Source: Pigmentiphaga litoralis (GTDB lineage: Bacteria; Pseudomonadota; Gammaproteobacteria; Burkholderiales; Burkholderiaceae_B). Taken from it: 64,000 bases of DNA. Shown piece after piece: positions 1-7,988 of the stretch (within the stretch, counting starts at the first letter, position 1; every line of letters starts with the position of its first letter). The stretch is from the NCBI RefSeq assembly GCF_014651835.1, contig NZ_BMXQ01000001.1, positions 3,951,771 through 4,015,770 of the forward strand, given 5' to 3'. The notes under the pieces were generated by a model. It made no database searches and had not been told where the DNA came from. It saw only the letters and a program-made list of their open reading frames with translations. Both the position numbers and the translations under genes were made by a program.

Positions 1-179
1 CGTGTTCCCGCGAGATCGTGCAGGCGCTGCTGAGCAACGGTCTGCCGGTCACGTATGCCGAGATCGACGCGCCGCATGGCCACGACGCGTTCCTGCTGGA
101 CGACAGCCGCTATCACGCGGTGGTCAGCGGGTATTACGACAAGATCGCGATGCAACTGGGCTTGGGGGATCGGTCATGA
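1..179 (+). CDS. metX: Homoserine O-acyltransferase (C-terminal end, partial)
   Basis: This is the last 58 residues of an alpha/beta-hydrolase acyltransferase, read in the frame starting at base 3 and ending in TGA at 177-179. The segment has [10 protein letters not shown], the C-terminal catalytic-His motif of the MetX family, followed by the usual tail. MetX acylates L-homoserine in methionine synthesis. The rest of the gene lies upstream of the window. The next gene, metW, starts inside its stop codon (ATGA overlap at 176-179), the standard metX-metW arrangement in proteobacteria. Whether the acyl donor is acetyl- or succinyl-CoA cannot be judged from this fragment. Confidence 0.85.
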   Translation, partial: CSREIVQALLSNGLPVTYAEIDAPHGHDAFLLDDSRYHAVVSGYYDKIAMQLGLGDRS

Positions 180-778
180 GCAACGGCTACCGCAACGGCA
201 TCCGTCCCGACCTGGCCCGCATTGCCAGCTGGATTGCCGACGGATCGCGCGTGCTGGACCTGGGCTGCGGCGATGGCACCTTGCTTGCGCACCTGCGCGA
301 CAAGCAGCATGCCCGCACGGTAGGTGTCGAAATCAACGATGCCAGTGTGATCGCCTGCGTGCGCCGCGGCGTGAACGTGATCCAGCAGAACCTGGAAGAC
401 GGGCTGGCCCTGTTCCAGGACGGCCACTTCGACAGCGTCGTGCTGTCGCAAACCTTGCAGGCGGTGCACAACACCGAACGCATCCTGCAGGAGATGATGC
501 GGGTAGGCCGGGAAGGCATCGTGTCCTTCCCGAATTTCGGCCATTGGACGCACGGCTGGTCGATCCTGCGGGGCCGCATGCCGGTCAGCAAGCAGATGCC
601 CTACGAGTGGTACAACACGCCGAACATCCATCTGTGCACGCTGGCCGACTTTGAAGACCTGGCCCGCAAGCTGGGCCTGCGCATCCTGGAACGCGCCACG
701 TTCGCGAACGATCGCGAAGTGACGGTCGCGCCCGGACTGCGCAGCACCCTGGCGGTGTACCGCTTCACGGCGGGTTGA
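176..778 (+). CDS. metW: Methionine biosynthesis protein MetW
   Basis: The 200-residue protein has a class I SAM-methyltransferase-like fold: [12 protein letters not shown] is motif I near residue 25, followed by GVEIN, and [11 protein letters not shown] in the middle. The start overlaps the metX stop by four bases (ATGA), so translation is probably coupled. MetW is required for full MetX activity in several proteobacteria. Open reading continues upstream of this ATG in the same frame, but that stretch lies over metX and is not coding. Family, length and context all agree. Confidence 0.93.
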   Translation: MSNGYRNGIRPDLARIASWIADGSRVLDLGCGDGTLLAHLRDKQHARTVGVEINDASVIACVRRGVNVIQQNLEDGLALFQDGHFDSVVLSQTLQAVHNTERILQEMMRVGREGIVSFPNFGHWTHGWSILRGRMPVSKQMPYEWYNTPNIHLCTLADFEDLARKLGLRILERATFANDREVTVAPGLRSTLAVYRFTAG

Positions 779-805
779 TTCCCGCCGTCTCTGCGCCGCC
801 CCCTG

Positions 806-1792
806 TTATTCCGGCTTGATCCCCAGCCGGTCCATCACCACGCCCCACTTGGCGTTCTCGTCGTCGATCCATTTTTTCAGATCGGACGGCGGGCCCTTGC
901 GCGCGAACAGCACCTGCTCCTTGAGCGCGCGCTGCACTTCCGGCGCGTCCATGGCCTGGTTGATGTCGGCGTTCAGGCGTTCGATCACGGACGCCGACGT
1001 GCCCTTGCGCGCGATGGTGGCGAACCACCCGTCGATCACGGTCTTGGGAGCGCTCTTGCTGATCAGCTCGACCTTCTCAAGACCGGGGTAGGGTTCGCTG
1101 CCGAACGAACCCAGCACCCGCAGGCGACCGCTCTGCACGAACGGCAGGATCGGGCCCATGCCTTCGATGACCGCTTCAGTGTGGCCGCCGATCGTTGCCT
1201 GGATGGCCGGCGGGCCGCCCGTGAAGTGGATGTGCAGGAACTTGACGTTCGCGTTCAGGCCAAAGAATTCGCCTGCCAGGTGGGGATAGGAATACACGCC
1301 CACGTCGGCCACGGGCAGGGCGCCCGGGCGGGCCTTGGCGGCGTCGATGAATTGCTGCACCGACTTGTAGGGCGAGTCGACCGGCACGGCCAGCACCAGC
1401 GGGGCCAGCATGCTGAACGACACCGGCACGAAGTCGCGTTCGATGTTGAAGGGGATGTTCTTGATCGTGCGTGGCACGATGGAAATGGCCGACCCCTGCG
1501 TGAACGCGAAGGTGTGGTCATCGACCGGTGACGTCAGCAGGTTGTTCAGGCCGATCACGCCGCTGCCGCCGGGGCGGTTATCGACAATGGCCGTCTGCTT
1601 CCACTTTTCGCCCAAGACCTGGGCCACGTGCCGCACGATCACGTCGGGCGCCGACCCGCCGGGAAACGGCACGATCAGGCGCACGGGCTTGGTCGGCCAC
1701 TTGGCGCCACTGGCGGTCTGCGCAAACGCAGGCGCCACCGTGGACGCCAGGGCAAGGGCAATGCCGTTCTGTACAAACTGTCTCCGATCCAT
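806..1792 (-). CDS. Bug/TctC-family periplasmic receptor
   Basis: This 328-residue tripartite tricarboxylate transporter receptor begins MDRRQFVQNGIALALAST, a Tat-like (RRQF) or Sec signal ending APAFAQ. It then shows the family motifs PVRLIVPFPGGSAPDVIVRHVAQ and VVDNRPGGSGVIGLNNL-type sequence. Bug proteins bind small carboxylates or aromatic acids in the periplasm. This is the last gene of the aromatic operon, 40 bases after the FAH-family gene, so an operon-related acid is the likely ligand. No TctA/TctB subunits are encoded nearby. The ATG at 1792 is preferred because the signal peptide starts there; the open frame extends further upstream. Confidence 0.88.
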   Translation of the reverse strand: MDRRQFVQNGIALALASTVAPAFAQTASGAKWPTKPVRLIVPFPGGSAPDVIVRHVAQVLGEKWKQTAIVDNRPGGSGVIGLNNLLTSPVDDHTFAFTQGSAISIVPRTIKNIPFNIERDFVPVSFSMLAPLVLAVPVDSPYKSVQQFIDAAKARPGALPVADVGVYSYPHLAGEFFGLNANVKFLHIHFTGGPPAIQATIGGHTEAVIEGMGPILPFVQSGRLRVLGSFGSEPYPGLEKVELISKSAPKTVIDGWFATIARKGTSASVIERLNADINQAMDAPEVQRALKEQVLFARKGPPSDLKKWIDDENAKWGVVMDRLGIKPE

Positions 1793-1832
1793 GTCATCCC
1801 TTCTGTTCTGGTTGTAGGGGTGGGGGTGTCGA

Positions 1833-2693
1833 TCAGGCGGCGCGCACCTCGACCGTGAATTCACCGACTTTTTCGATACTGGCGTGGAGCGTGTCGCCCG
1901 GCAAGATAGGGGCAACCCCTTCCGGCGTTCCGGTGTAGATAATGTCGCCCGGTTCCAGGGTGTAGAAGCGCGAGGCCAGCTCGATCAATTCGGCTACGCC
2001 AAGGATCAGGTCGCGGGTGTTGGCGCGCTGGCGCACTTCGCCATTGATCTCGAGCGAGAAGTCCAGATTGTCCGGATCGGGGATCTCGTCGGCCGTAACC
2101 AGCCAGGGGCCCAGCACCGAATAGGTGTCCAGCGACTTGCGCAGGCTGCGCTCTTCCGGGCCACGGATGGTGATGTCCAGGCCCAGGCTGTAGGCAGCCA
2201 CGTATTCCAGCGCCTCTTCCTTGCTCACGTTCTTGGCGCGCTTGCCGATGATGGCGCACAGCTCGATTTCATGGTCGGTGCGGCGGTCGGGCAGGGCCAC
2301 TTCAATGCCATGCGACGACCCCACCAGGGAACTGGTGGCCTTCAGGAACAGGCCGGCGCGGTGGATGGTGGCGATCTGGTTCTGGTGATGCAGCGCCGGG
2401 TCGGTCTGCGCTTCTTCCAGGTGCTTCAGGTAGTTGACGGGCGCGGCGACCAGCTTGCCGGGGTTGGCGACCGGGCTCAGGAATGTCACGCTGGACAGCG
2501 GGATGCCTTCGGCCTTGTTGGCTTCGCCTTCGATCGCGCCCAGCAGTTCTGGCAGCGCGGCGATGAAGATGTCGTGGGTCGGCAGGGGATAGTGATGGGC
2601 GGGCAGGCGGTCAAGGACCGATGTCACGTCTTTGATGACGTCACCTTGCACCACGCCAAGGCGGTTGTCGTTGAAGCGGGCGATGATGGTCAA
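1833..2693 (-). CDS. Fumarylacetoacetate-hydrolase family protein (probable fumaryl-/maleylpyruvate hydrolase)
   Basis: The 286-residue protein has the FAH catalytic domain: a DHEIELCAIIG metal-ligand region near residue 140, DITIRGPEERSL in the middle and IYTGTPEGVAPILPGDTL near the C-terminus. FAH enzymes split acylpyruvates. Next to gentisate dioxygenase this one most likely hydrolyses fumarylpyruvate, or maleylpyruvate directly, to pyruvate plus a C4 dicarboxylate. The start is a TTG at 2691-2693 behind a good AGGAG; no ATG occurs at this position. It lies 109 bases after the dioxygenase gene. A 2-hydroxyhepta-2,4-diene-dioate isomerase-type activity is an alternative. Confidence 0.85.
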   Translation of the reverse strand: MTIIARFNDNRLGVVQGDVIKDVTSVLDRLPAHHYPLPTHDIFIAALPELLGAIEGEANKAEGIPLSSVTFLSPVANPGKLVAAPVNYLKHLEEAQTDPALHHQNQIATIHRAGLFLKATSSLVGSSHGIEVALPDRRTDHEIELCAIIGKRAKNVSKEEALEYVAAYSLGLDITIRGPEERSLRKSLDTYSVLGPWLVTADEIPDPDNLDFSLEINGEVRQRANTRDLILGVAELIELASRFYTLEPGDIIYTGTPEGVAPILPGDTLHASIEKVGEFTVEVRAA

Positions 2694-2802
2694 GGGATTC
2701 TCCTGGGAACAAGGTAAGCCGGCCGCGCGGTAACGACGCGGCCGGTGGGGGGACGTACGGGTAGGGCAACGTGCGTCATGCGGGGTGCGTGCAAAAAAGC
2801 GC

Positions 2803-3837
2803 TTACAGCTTCTCGCGCCACAGCCCGAGTTTTTCCTGCACCGGGCGATCGTTGAAGGCGAACACGACCGAGTCCGACGCGCCGCCAACAATGCGGTGCG
2901 ACGCCCAGCCCGGCAGCGCGAACACATCGCGCGGCTTGAGCGTGAAGCGCTCGGCGGCGGCGCCGTCGGCGCCCGTCATCTCAATGACGATTTCGCCTTC
3001 GATCACCACCAGCACGCCGCTGTCGGTCGATTGGTAGGTCTTGCCCTGCCAGTTCGCCGGGATCAGCTGCATGGTGGTGCCCAGGGTCGGAATCGCCCAG
3101 TCGCCGCTGGTCGGATTCACATAGCGCAGGCACAGGCCGCGATGCGGGTCGATGTCTTCGAAGCGGACCATCTGGCCCAGCGCTTCGCGGGTGCGGTCAT
3201 AGGGATAGTTGAAGACGGGCGACGTGTGCGTCTTGCGGCTGTTGCGAATCGGCAAGAGGCCGCTGCCGTAGCGCGCCAGGGCATCGCCTTCCGGCCGCGC
3301 GATGGTCTGCGAAGCCGACTCGTTTTCTTCGCGAAAGCCTGCTTTCAGGAAGGACACCAGCGGCACGTCCAGGCCGTCCATCCAGATGACCGGGTCGGTG
3401 CCGTCATGGCCGTGATCGTGGAAGGTCCACGACGGGGTGATGATGAAGTCACCCGGATGCATGGTGGTGCGTTCGCCATCGACCGCGGTGTAGCCGCCCG
3501 CACCTTCCAGCACGAAGCGCAGCGCCGATTGGGTGTGACGGTGCGCGGGGGCCACCTCGCCCGGCAGGATCAGCTGCAGGCCCGCATACAGCGTGTCGGT
3601 GATCTGCGACTTGCCGGCCCAGCCGGGGTTCTCGAGCACCAGCACGCGCCGCTCGGCTTCTTCGGCGGTAATGAGTTCACCCGCCTCCAGCAGGGGGCGG
3701 CGCACCTCATCGAAATGCCATTGGAAGGGCACGGCCTTGGACTTGGGCTCGGACGGCACCAGGCCCTTGAGCACGACCCACAGGGGCGCCAGGTGCTGCT
3801 GGTCCAGCGCCTTGTAGTACACGTTCATGTCATTCAT
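2803..3837 (-). CDS. Gentisate 1,2-dioxygenase
   Basis: The 344-residue bicupin matches gentisate 1,2-dioxygenase in length and layout. The N-terminal cupin holds the Fe(II) ligands in APAHRHTQSALRF (His99, His101) and TFHDHGH (His140); a second, metal-free cupin follows. The enzyme opens the gentisate ring between C1 and C2 to give maleylpyruvate. The ATG at 3837 follows GGAGAGAT; the frame stays open far upstream, but that part overlaps the preceding gene and is not coding. It lies 26 bases downstream of the decarboxylase-like gene. The flavin hydroxylase at the head of the operon would supply gentisate. 1-hydroxy-2-naphthoate dioxygenase is a less likely alternative. Confidence 0.88.
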   Translation of the reverse strand: MNDMNVYYKALDQQHLAPLWVVLKGLVPSEPKSKAVPFQWHFDEVRRPLLEAGELITAEEAERRVLVLENPGWAGKSQITDTLYAGLQLILPGEVAPAHRHTQSALRFVLEGAGGYTAVDGERTTMHPGDFIITPSWTFHDHGHDGTDPVIWMDGLDVPLVSFLKAGFREENESASQTIARPEGDALARYGSGLLPIRNSRKTHTSPVFNYPYDRTREALGQMVRFEDIDPHRGLCLRYVNPTSGDWAIPTLGTTMQLIPANWQGKTYQSTDSGVLVVIEGEIVIEMTGADGAAAERFTLKPRDVFALPGWASHRIVGGASDSVVFAFNDRPVQEKLGLWREKL

Positions 3838-3863
3838 GGGATCTCTCCGGTTCGGCTCGCGCG

Positions 3864-4862
3864 CTATACCTTGAACGAGCTGAGCACGTTTTTCGGGAAC
3901 AATTCCTCGACCGACAGCCGGCGCGCGCAGATACCCTGCTCGTGACCGAACTTGCAGAAGGCGTCGAGGGTGGCGACGTTGATCTGTCCGCCCGCATCCG
4001 GCCCGATGCCGTACGGGAAAAAGTCTTCGCCAAAAATGGATTTCATGCGGTTGGCGTACTCGGCCATCCACGCAAACGGCGCGTGCGATGCGGTCACATC
4101 CGACAGCCGTTCCATCGACTGCTGCTTGGCCTGCGTGAAGGCCTTGACCAGGTTCATGCCGACCCACGGGTATTCCTGCAGCACGGGGCCGCGCACCACC
4201 AGGCCATGCATGATCGGGAATATCTTGGTGTCGCGGAAATACTGTTCTTCGGCCACCTGGTAATCGGGCATCAGGCGCACCACGCCCTTGCCCAGGGCGA
4301 TGGGTGGACGGGCCGACATGATCGCGTCCAGCTCGCCCGACAGCAGCATCTCGTTCAAGGACTTGTCTTTGACGGGGTGGTACTGCATGCCGTCCGGCAG
4401 GTGCAGTTTGACCTTTTCCGACCGGCCCGCCTGGTTGACGCCCGACTGCACCCAGGTGATGCCTTTCAGGTCGATACCCAAGTAATCGCTCAGGAAACCG
4501 CGGCCATAGACCCCCGCGGTTTGCGCCCATTCCGGCACGCCGATCCGCTTGCCCGCCAGGTCTTCCGGCCGCTGGATCGCGCTGCCTTCCTTCACGTAGA
4601 ACATGGAATGGCGAAACGCGCGCGAAATGAAGATCGGCAGGGCCTGGATGCCCGGGTCGTCCTGCGAGCGCAGCGCAATGTACTTGCCCATCGACATCTC
4701 GGAAATGTCCCACTCGCGATGCAACGTAAAGCGGTAGAAGATTTCTTCGATTGGCAGGTTCAGCGTGCGCAGCGCAACGCCCTCGACGGGAATCGCGCCG
4801 TCGGTCACGTCGCGGGTGTGGTCGTACGGGCCAAGCGCCAGGGTGAGCGGAAGGGGATTCAT
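3864..4862 (-). CDS. 4,5-dihydroxyphthalate decarboxylase-like protein
   Basis: The 332-residue protein has no signal peptide. It resembles the Pht5/4,5-dihydroxyphthalate decarboxylase family, which has a periplasmic-binding-protein fold but acts in the cytoplasm. Recognisable features are the N-terminal LTLALGPYDHTRDV, the LAGKRIGVPEW strand-loop and the IMSARPP segment. The ATG at 4862 shares one base with the stop of the upstream Bug gene (TAATG), so translation is probably coupled. In a gentisate operon it may decarboxylate a hydroxylated phthalate-type acid to 3-hydroxybenzoate. That substrate is inference; the fold would also suit a non-enzymatic binding protein. Confidence 0.75.
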   Translation of the reverse strand: MNPLPLTLALGPYDHTRDVTDGAIPVEGVALRTLNLPIEEIFYRFTLHREWDISEMSMGKYIALRSQDDPGIQALPIFISRAFRHSMFYVKEGSAIQRPEDLAGKRIGVPEWAQTAGVYGRGFLSDYLGIDLKGITWVQSGVNQAGRSEKVKLHLPDGMQYHPVKDKSLNEMLLSGELDAIMSARPPIALGKGVVRLMPDYQVAEEQYFRDTKIFPIMHGLVVRGPVLQEYPWVGMNLVKAFTQAKQQSMERLSDVTASHAPFAWMAEYANRMKSIFGEDFFPYGIGPDAGGQINVATLDAFCKFGHEQGICARRLSVEELFPKNVLSSFKV

Positions 4863-5983
4863 TAATCGGCCTTGATGTTTGCGGTCTTGATGACGCGGCC
4901 CCACTTCTCGGATTCGGACCGGACGTAGCGCGCGAGTTCTTCGGGGGTGCTGGACATGGCTTCCTGCCCCTGCTTGTTCAGTTGCTCGCGATAGTCCGGA
5001 TCCTTCGCCAGCTTGACCATCTCCTGGTTGAGCTTCGCAACGATCGCGGGCGGCGTGCCGGCGGGCGCGAACAGGCCATACCAGGAACTGGCTTCGATAC
5101 CGGGATAGCCCAATTCGTTCAGTGTCGGCACATCCGGCGCCGCGGCGATGCGGGACGGCGACGTGACGGCCAGCGCGCGCAGGCGGCCCGTCGGCACGAA
5201 GGGCAGGGTGGATACCACGCCGCCAAACACCATTTGGGTTTCACCGCTGATGACCGCGGCGGCGGCCGGCGCGCTGCCCTTGTAGGGCACGTGCTGGATA
5301 TCGGTGCCCGTCTGCATCTTGAAGAGTTCAGCCACCAGGTGCAGGGGCGAACCGTTGCCGCCCGACGCGTAGTTCAATTCACCCGGTTTGGCCTTGGCCA
5401 GGGCGATCAGTTCCGCCACATTCTTGACCGGCAGCTGCGGATTCACGACCAGGATCTGGTAGCCCTGCGCCACCATGCTGATGGGTGCAAAGTCCTTGTT
5501 CTGGTCATAGCCGGTCTTGCTCAGGCTGGGCGTCATTGCAAAGTTGGCCACGAAGCCGAGGGTCAGCGTGTAGCCATCCGGCTTGGCGCGCGCGACCTGT
5601 TCGGTGCCCAGGTTACCCAGGGCGCCCGCGCGGTTTTCCACGACCACCGTCTGGCCCAGCGTGGTCGACAGGCGCTGCGCCACCAGGCGGCCCAGCGTGT
5701 CGTTGCCGCCCCCGGGCGGGAAGGGCACGACGAGCCGGATCGGATGATCGGGGTAGCTGTTTGCCGCCTTGCTGTCCGCGGCGCGCGCGGCCGGCGCGTA
5801 GGTGGCGGCGACGGCCAGTACCGCCGCGCCTGCCGCGGCGGCGGCCACGATCAGGGCCAGACGCACGCGCGCCGACGTGTCGCCTTGCGGACGCGTCGAG
5901 GCAGCGTGCGTGGAAGAGGATGCGGCGGGGTGCGTCATCGTGCTTTGGGTTGTGTTGCCCGGGTTCATGCGTCCATCGGTCAT
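4862..5983 (-). CDS. Bug/TctC-family receptor with long N-terminal region
   Basis: The 373-residue Bug receptor has family motifs PIRLVVPFPPGGGNDTLGRLVAQ and VVVENRAGALGNLGTEQVARAKPDGYTL. Its N-terminus is unusual: about 45 polar residues rich in Thr, Ser and Ala come before the hydrophobic segment (LALIVAAAAAGAAVLAVAATY), so it may be a long signal peptide or an inner-membrane anchor. The ATG at 5983 was chosen because GGAGGAGACAGA sits directly before it. Later in-frame ATGs exist and could give a shorter leader. It is coupled by a one-base overlap to the decarboxylase-like gene downstream. Confidence 0.85.
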   Translation of the reverse strand: MTDGRMNPGNTTQSTMTHPAASSSTHAASTRPQGDTSARVRLALIVAAAAAGAAVLAVAATYAPAARAADSKAANSYPDHPIRLVVPFPPGGGNDTLGRLVAQRLSTTLGQTVVVENRAGALGNLGTEQVARAKPDGYTLTLGFVANFAMTPSLSKTGYDQNKDFAPISMVAQGYQILVVNPQLPVKNVAELIALAKAKPGELNYASGGNGSPLHLVAELFKMQTGTDIQHVPYKGSAPAAAAVISGETQMVFGGVVSTLPFVPTGRLRALAVTSPSRIAAAPDVPTLNELGYPGIEASSWYGLFAPAGTPPAIVAKLNQEMVKLAKDPDYREQLNKQGQEAMSSTPEELARYVRSESEKWGRVIKTANIKAD

Positions 5984-6070
5984 TCTGTCTCCTCCGTCCA
6001 CCGTTGAGGGGGTGCGCCGCGCGGGTCTGTCGCCCGCGTCATTGCGCGTTGTTGCTGCGTCGTGCCGGGA

Positions 6071-7069
6071 TCATTCCGCCTGGATGTTGGCGCTCTTGGC
6101 CAGCTGCATGTAGCGCGCGGTGTCTTCCTTGATCAGCTTGGCCAGTTCCTGCGCCGATCCCTTCGTGACTTCCACGCCGGCGTTCGACAGATTCTCTTTC
6201 ACCTTCGGATCGGCCAGCACCTTGGTCACGTCGGCCGTGATCCTGGCCACCACGTCGGCCGGCAATTTGGCCGGCCCCATCAATGCGTACCAGATCGAAA
6301 AGTCGAAAGGCTTCAAGCCCTGCTCTTCAAAGGTCGGCGTATCGGGCATGAGTTCATACCGCTGCGCCGTGGAGACCCCCACGGCCTTCAGGCGGCCGCT
6401 TTTGGCATAGGGCGCCACCAGGTTGGCGCTGACAATCGCCAGCGGCACCTGGCCGCCCAGCACGTCCTGCAGTGCCGGCGCGCAGCCCTTGTAGCCCGCA
6501 TGCGTCGCGGTAATGCCAGCCTTCTGCTTGACCAGTTCCATCACGAAATGCTGCGGCGTGCCGATGCCGCACGACCCGTAGCTGAGCGAATCGGGCTTGG
6601 CCTTGGCGATCGCGACCAGTTCCTTGACGTTGCTGATCTTGACCGACGGATGCGCCGCCAGTGCGATCGGCGTCACGCCCAGGATCATGATCGGGGTCAG
6701 GTCTTTTTCGGCGTCATAGGGCAGCTTGCCCGTCAGGCCCAGGTTGCTGACCATGGTCGAGTTCTGCAGCAACAGGGTGTAGCCGTCGCCGGGGGCGCGC
6801 ACCACGTCCTGGCTGCCGATGTTGCCCGACGCGCCCGCCTTGTTTTCGACGGCCACGCCCTGGCCCCAGATGGGCGCCAGGCCCGCGCCGATCTGGCGCG
6901 CCAGAATGTCTGACCCGCCGCCGGTGCCATAGGGCACCACCAGCCGCACGGTCTTGTTGGGATAGGCGTCGGCGGCCTGCGCCGCGGCGCCTGCCAGTGC
7001 GCCGGCTGCCGCGACCGCCGCCAGGGCGGTCGTGATCCAGGGCTTCCGGATCGAAAGGTTCATTGCCAC
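6071..7069 (-). CDS. Bug/TctC-family periplasmic receptor
   Basis: The 332-residue Bug protein has a classical Sec signal (N-terminal Arg/Lys, then an Ala-rich core ending near AAAQAADA). It is followed by KTVRLVVPYGTGGGSDILARQIG and VENKAGASGNIGSQDVV. The start is taken as GTG at 7069 because AGGAGA lies six bases before it; an ATG two codons downstream (7063) is the alternative and has poorer spacing. It is the second receptor in the aromatic operon, between the aldolase-type gene and another Bug gene, suggesting two ligands or one ligand with paralogous receptors. Confidence 0.87.
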   Translation of the reverse strand: MAMNLSIRKPWITTALAAVAAAGALAGAAAQAADAYPNKTVRLVVPYGTGGGSDILARQIGAGLAPIWGQGVAVENKAGASGNIGSQDVVRAPGDGYTLLLQNSTMVSNLGLTGKLPYDAEKDLTPIMILGVTPIALAAHPSVKISNVKELVAIAKAKPDSLSYGSCGIGTPQHFVMELVKQKAGITATHAGYKGCAPALQDVLGGQVPLAIVSANLVAPYAKSGRLKAVGVSTAQRYELMPDTPTFEEQGLKPFDFSIWYALMGPAKLPADVVARITADVTKVLADPKVKENLSNAGVEVTKGSAQELAKLIKEDTARYMQLAKSANIQAE

Positions 7070-7160
7070 ATCAGTCTCCTCGCATGTGCGCGGTGGGTCC
7101 GGGCATCGTTGTGCCCGTCCATCATTCTGTTGATATCGGCAACGATCTGCTGCCGCTGTC

Positions 7161-7886
7161 TCACTGGTCGAGATCGACGTTGCCCAGCCGCTTGATCCAC
7201 AGGTTCCACGAACGCGGCAGCTGGCCCTCGTTCATCTCGGTCGCCAGGCGCGCTTCTTCGCCGTTCAGGAAGGTGATCTCGCCCAGGCCCTGCGCTTCCA
7301 GCTGCAGGCGCGCGTTGATTTCGGTATAGATCGCGCGGAACACGGCCGCCTCGATCGATCCGCCCACCACGGTCGAGCCATGGCCGCGCATCAGCACGCA
7401 GTTGCAATCGCCCAGCGAGCGGGCCAGCGCTTCGCCCAGATGCTTGTCACGGATCAGCATGTCGGTATCGCCACCCGCATCGCGGATCTCGAAATGCGCC
7501 GACCCCGCGCCCAGGAAACTGGACATGTGGAACACCGGCTTGAGCGCGTGCTTGGTGATGGCGAACGGGATCACGCTCATTGAATGGCTGTGCACCACCG
7601 ACATGACGTCCGGCCGCGCGCGATACATCTCGGCGTGAATGAAGCGTTCCAGGTACGGACGCTCGGTCGAGTCCGACACCGTGTTGCCATCGAAGTCATA
7701 GCAGACGATGTCCTGCCGGCGCACCATGGCCGGCGCGCGGTTGCACGACAGCAGGAACACGCCAGGCTCGGTGGGATGGCGCACGCTGACGTGCCCCAGG
7801 CCATCGACAATGCCGTGGTCATACAGGATGCGGTTGGCGTAGACGAGTTTGTCGACAAGGTCGGAATCGGGAAGCTGGATGGCCAT
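7161..7886 (-). CDS. Class II aldolase/adducin-family protein, probable hydroxy-acid decarboxylase
   Basis: The 241-residue protein has the class II aldolase/adducin fold. Zinc-ligand histidines are visible in VVHSHS (about residues 99 and 101) and RGHGS (about residue 169), and DGLGHVSVR lies near the N-terminus. Family members in aromatic pathways decarboxylate ring acids or ring-cleavage products, for example 3,4-dihydroxyphthalate or 2-hydroxy-3-carboxymuconate-type compounds; others are sugar-phosphate aldolases. Within a gentisate operon a decarboxylase role is favoured, but the substrate cannot be fixed from sequence. The ATG at 7886 opens directly on the conserved domain. Confidence 0.78.
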   Translation of the reverse strand: MAIQLPDSDLVDKLVYANRILYDHGIVDGLGHVSVRHPTEPGVFLLSCNRAPAMVRRQDIVCYDFDGNTVSDSTERPYLERFIHAEMYRARPDVMSVVHSHSMSVIPFAITKHALKPVFHMSSFLGAGSAHFEIRDAGGDTDMLIRDKHLGEALARSLGDCNCVLMRGHGSTVVGGSIEAAVFRAIYTEINARLQLEAQGLGEITFLNGEEARLATEMNEGQLPRSWNLWIKRLGNVDLDQ

Positions 7887-7943
7887 CAGGCGGGTCCTGG
7901 AAAGGGAAGTTGAAAAGGGGTGCGCGGGCGACGCGGATGCGCG

Positions 7944-7979
7944 AAGGCCGTTGCCCGGATCGATCCGGGCAACGGCCTT
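7944..7979. repeat. Perfect 36-nt palindrome between two operon genes
   Basis: Bases 7944-7961 are the exact reverse complement of 7962-7979, centred on ATCGAT, so both strands can form an 18-bp stem with almost no loop. It lies between the flavin monooxygenase stop (7989) and the aldolase-type gene (7886). There is no T-run on the minus side, so it is a poor Rho-independent terminator. An RNA-processing or mRNA-stability element, or a partial attenuator, is more likely. Confidence 0.7.
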
Positions 7980-7988
7980 GGACAGGCC

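Noticed and set aside
2785-3945. Long plus-strand open frame opposite gentisate dioxygenase
   Set aside because: It is a shadow of the real minus-strand gene, with no recognisable domain or ribosome-binding site.
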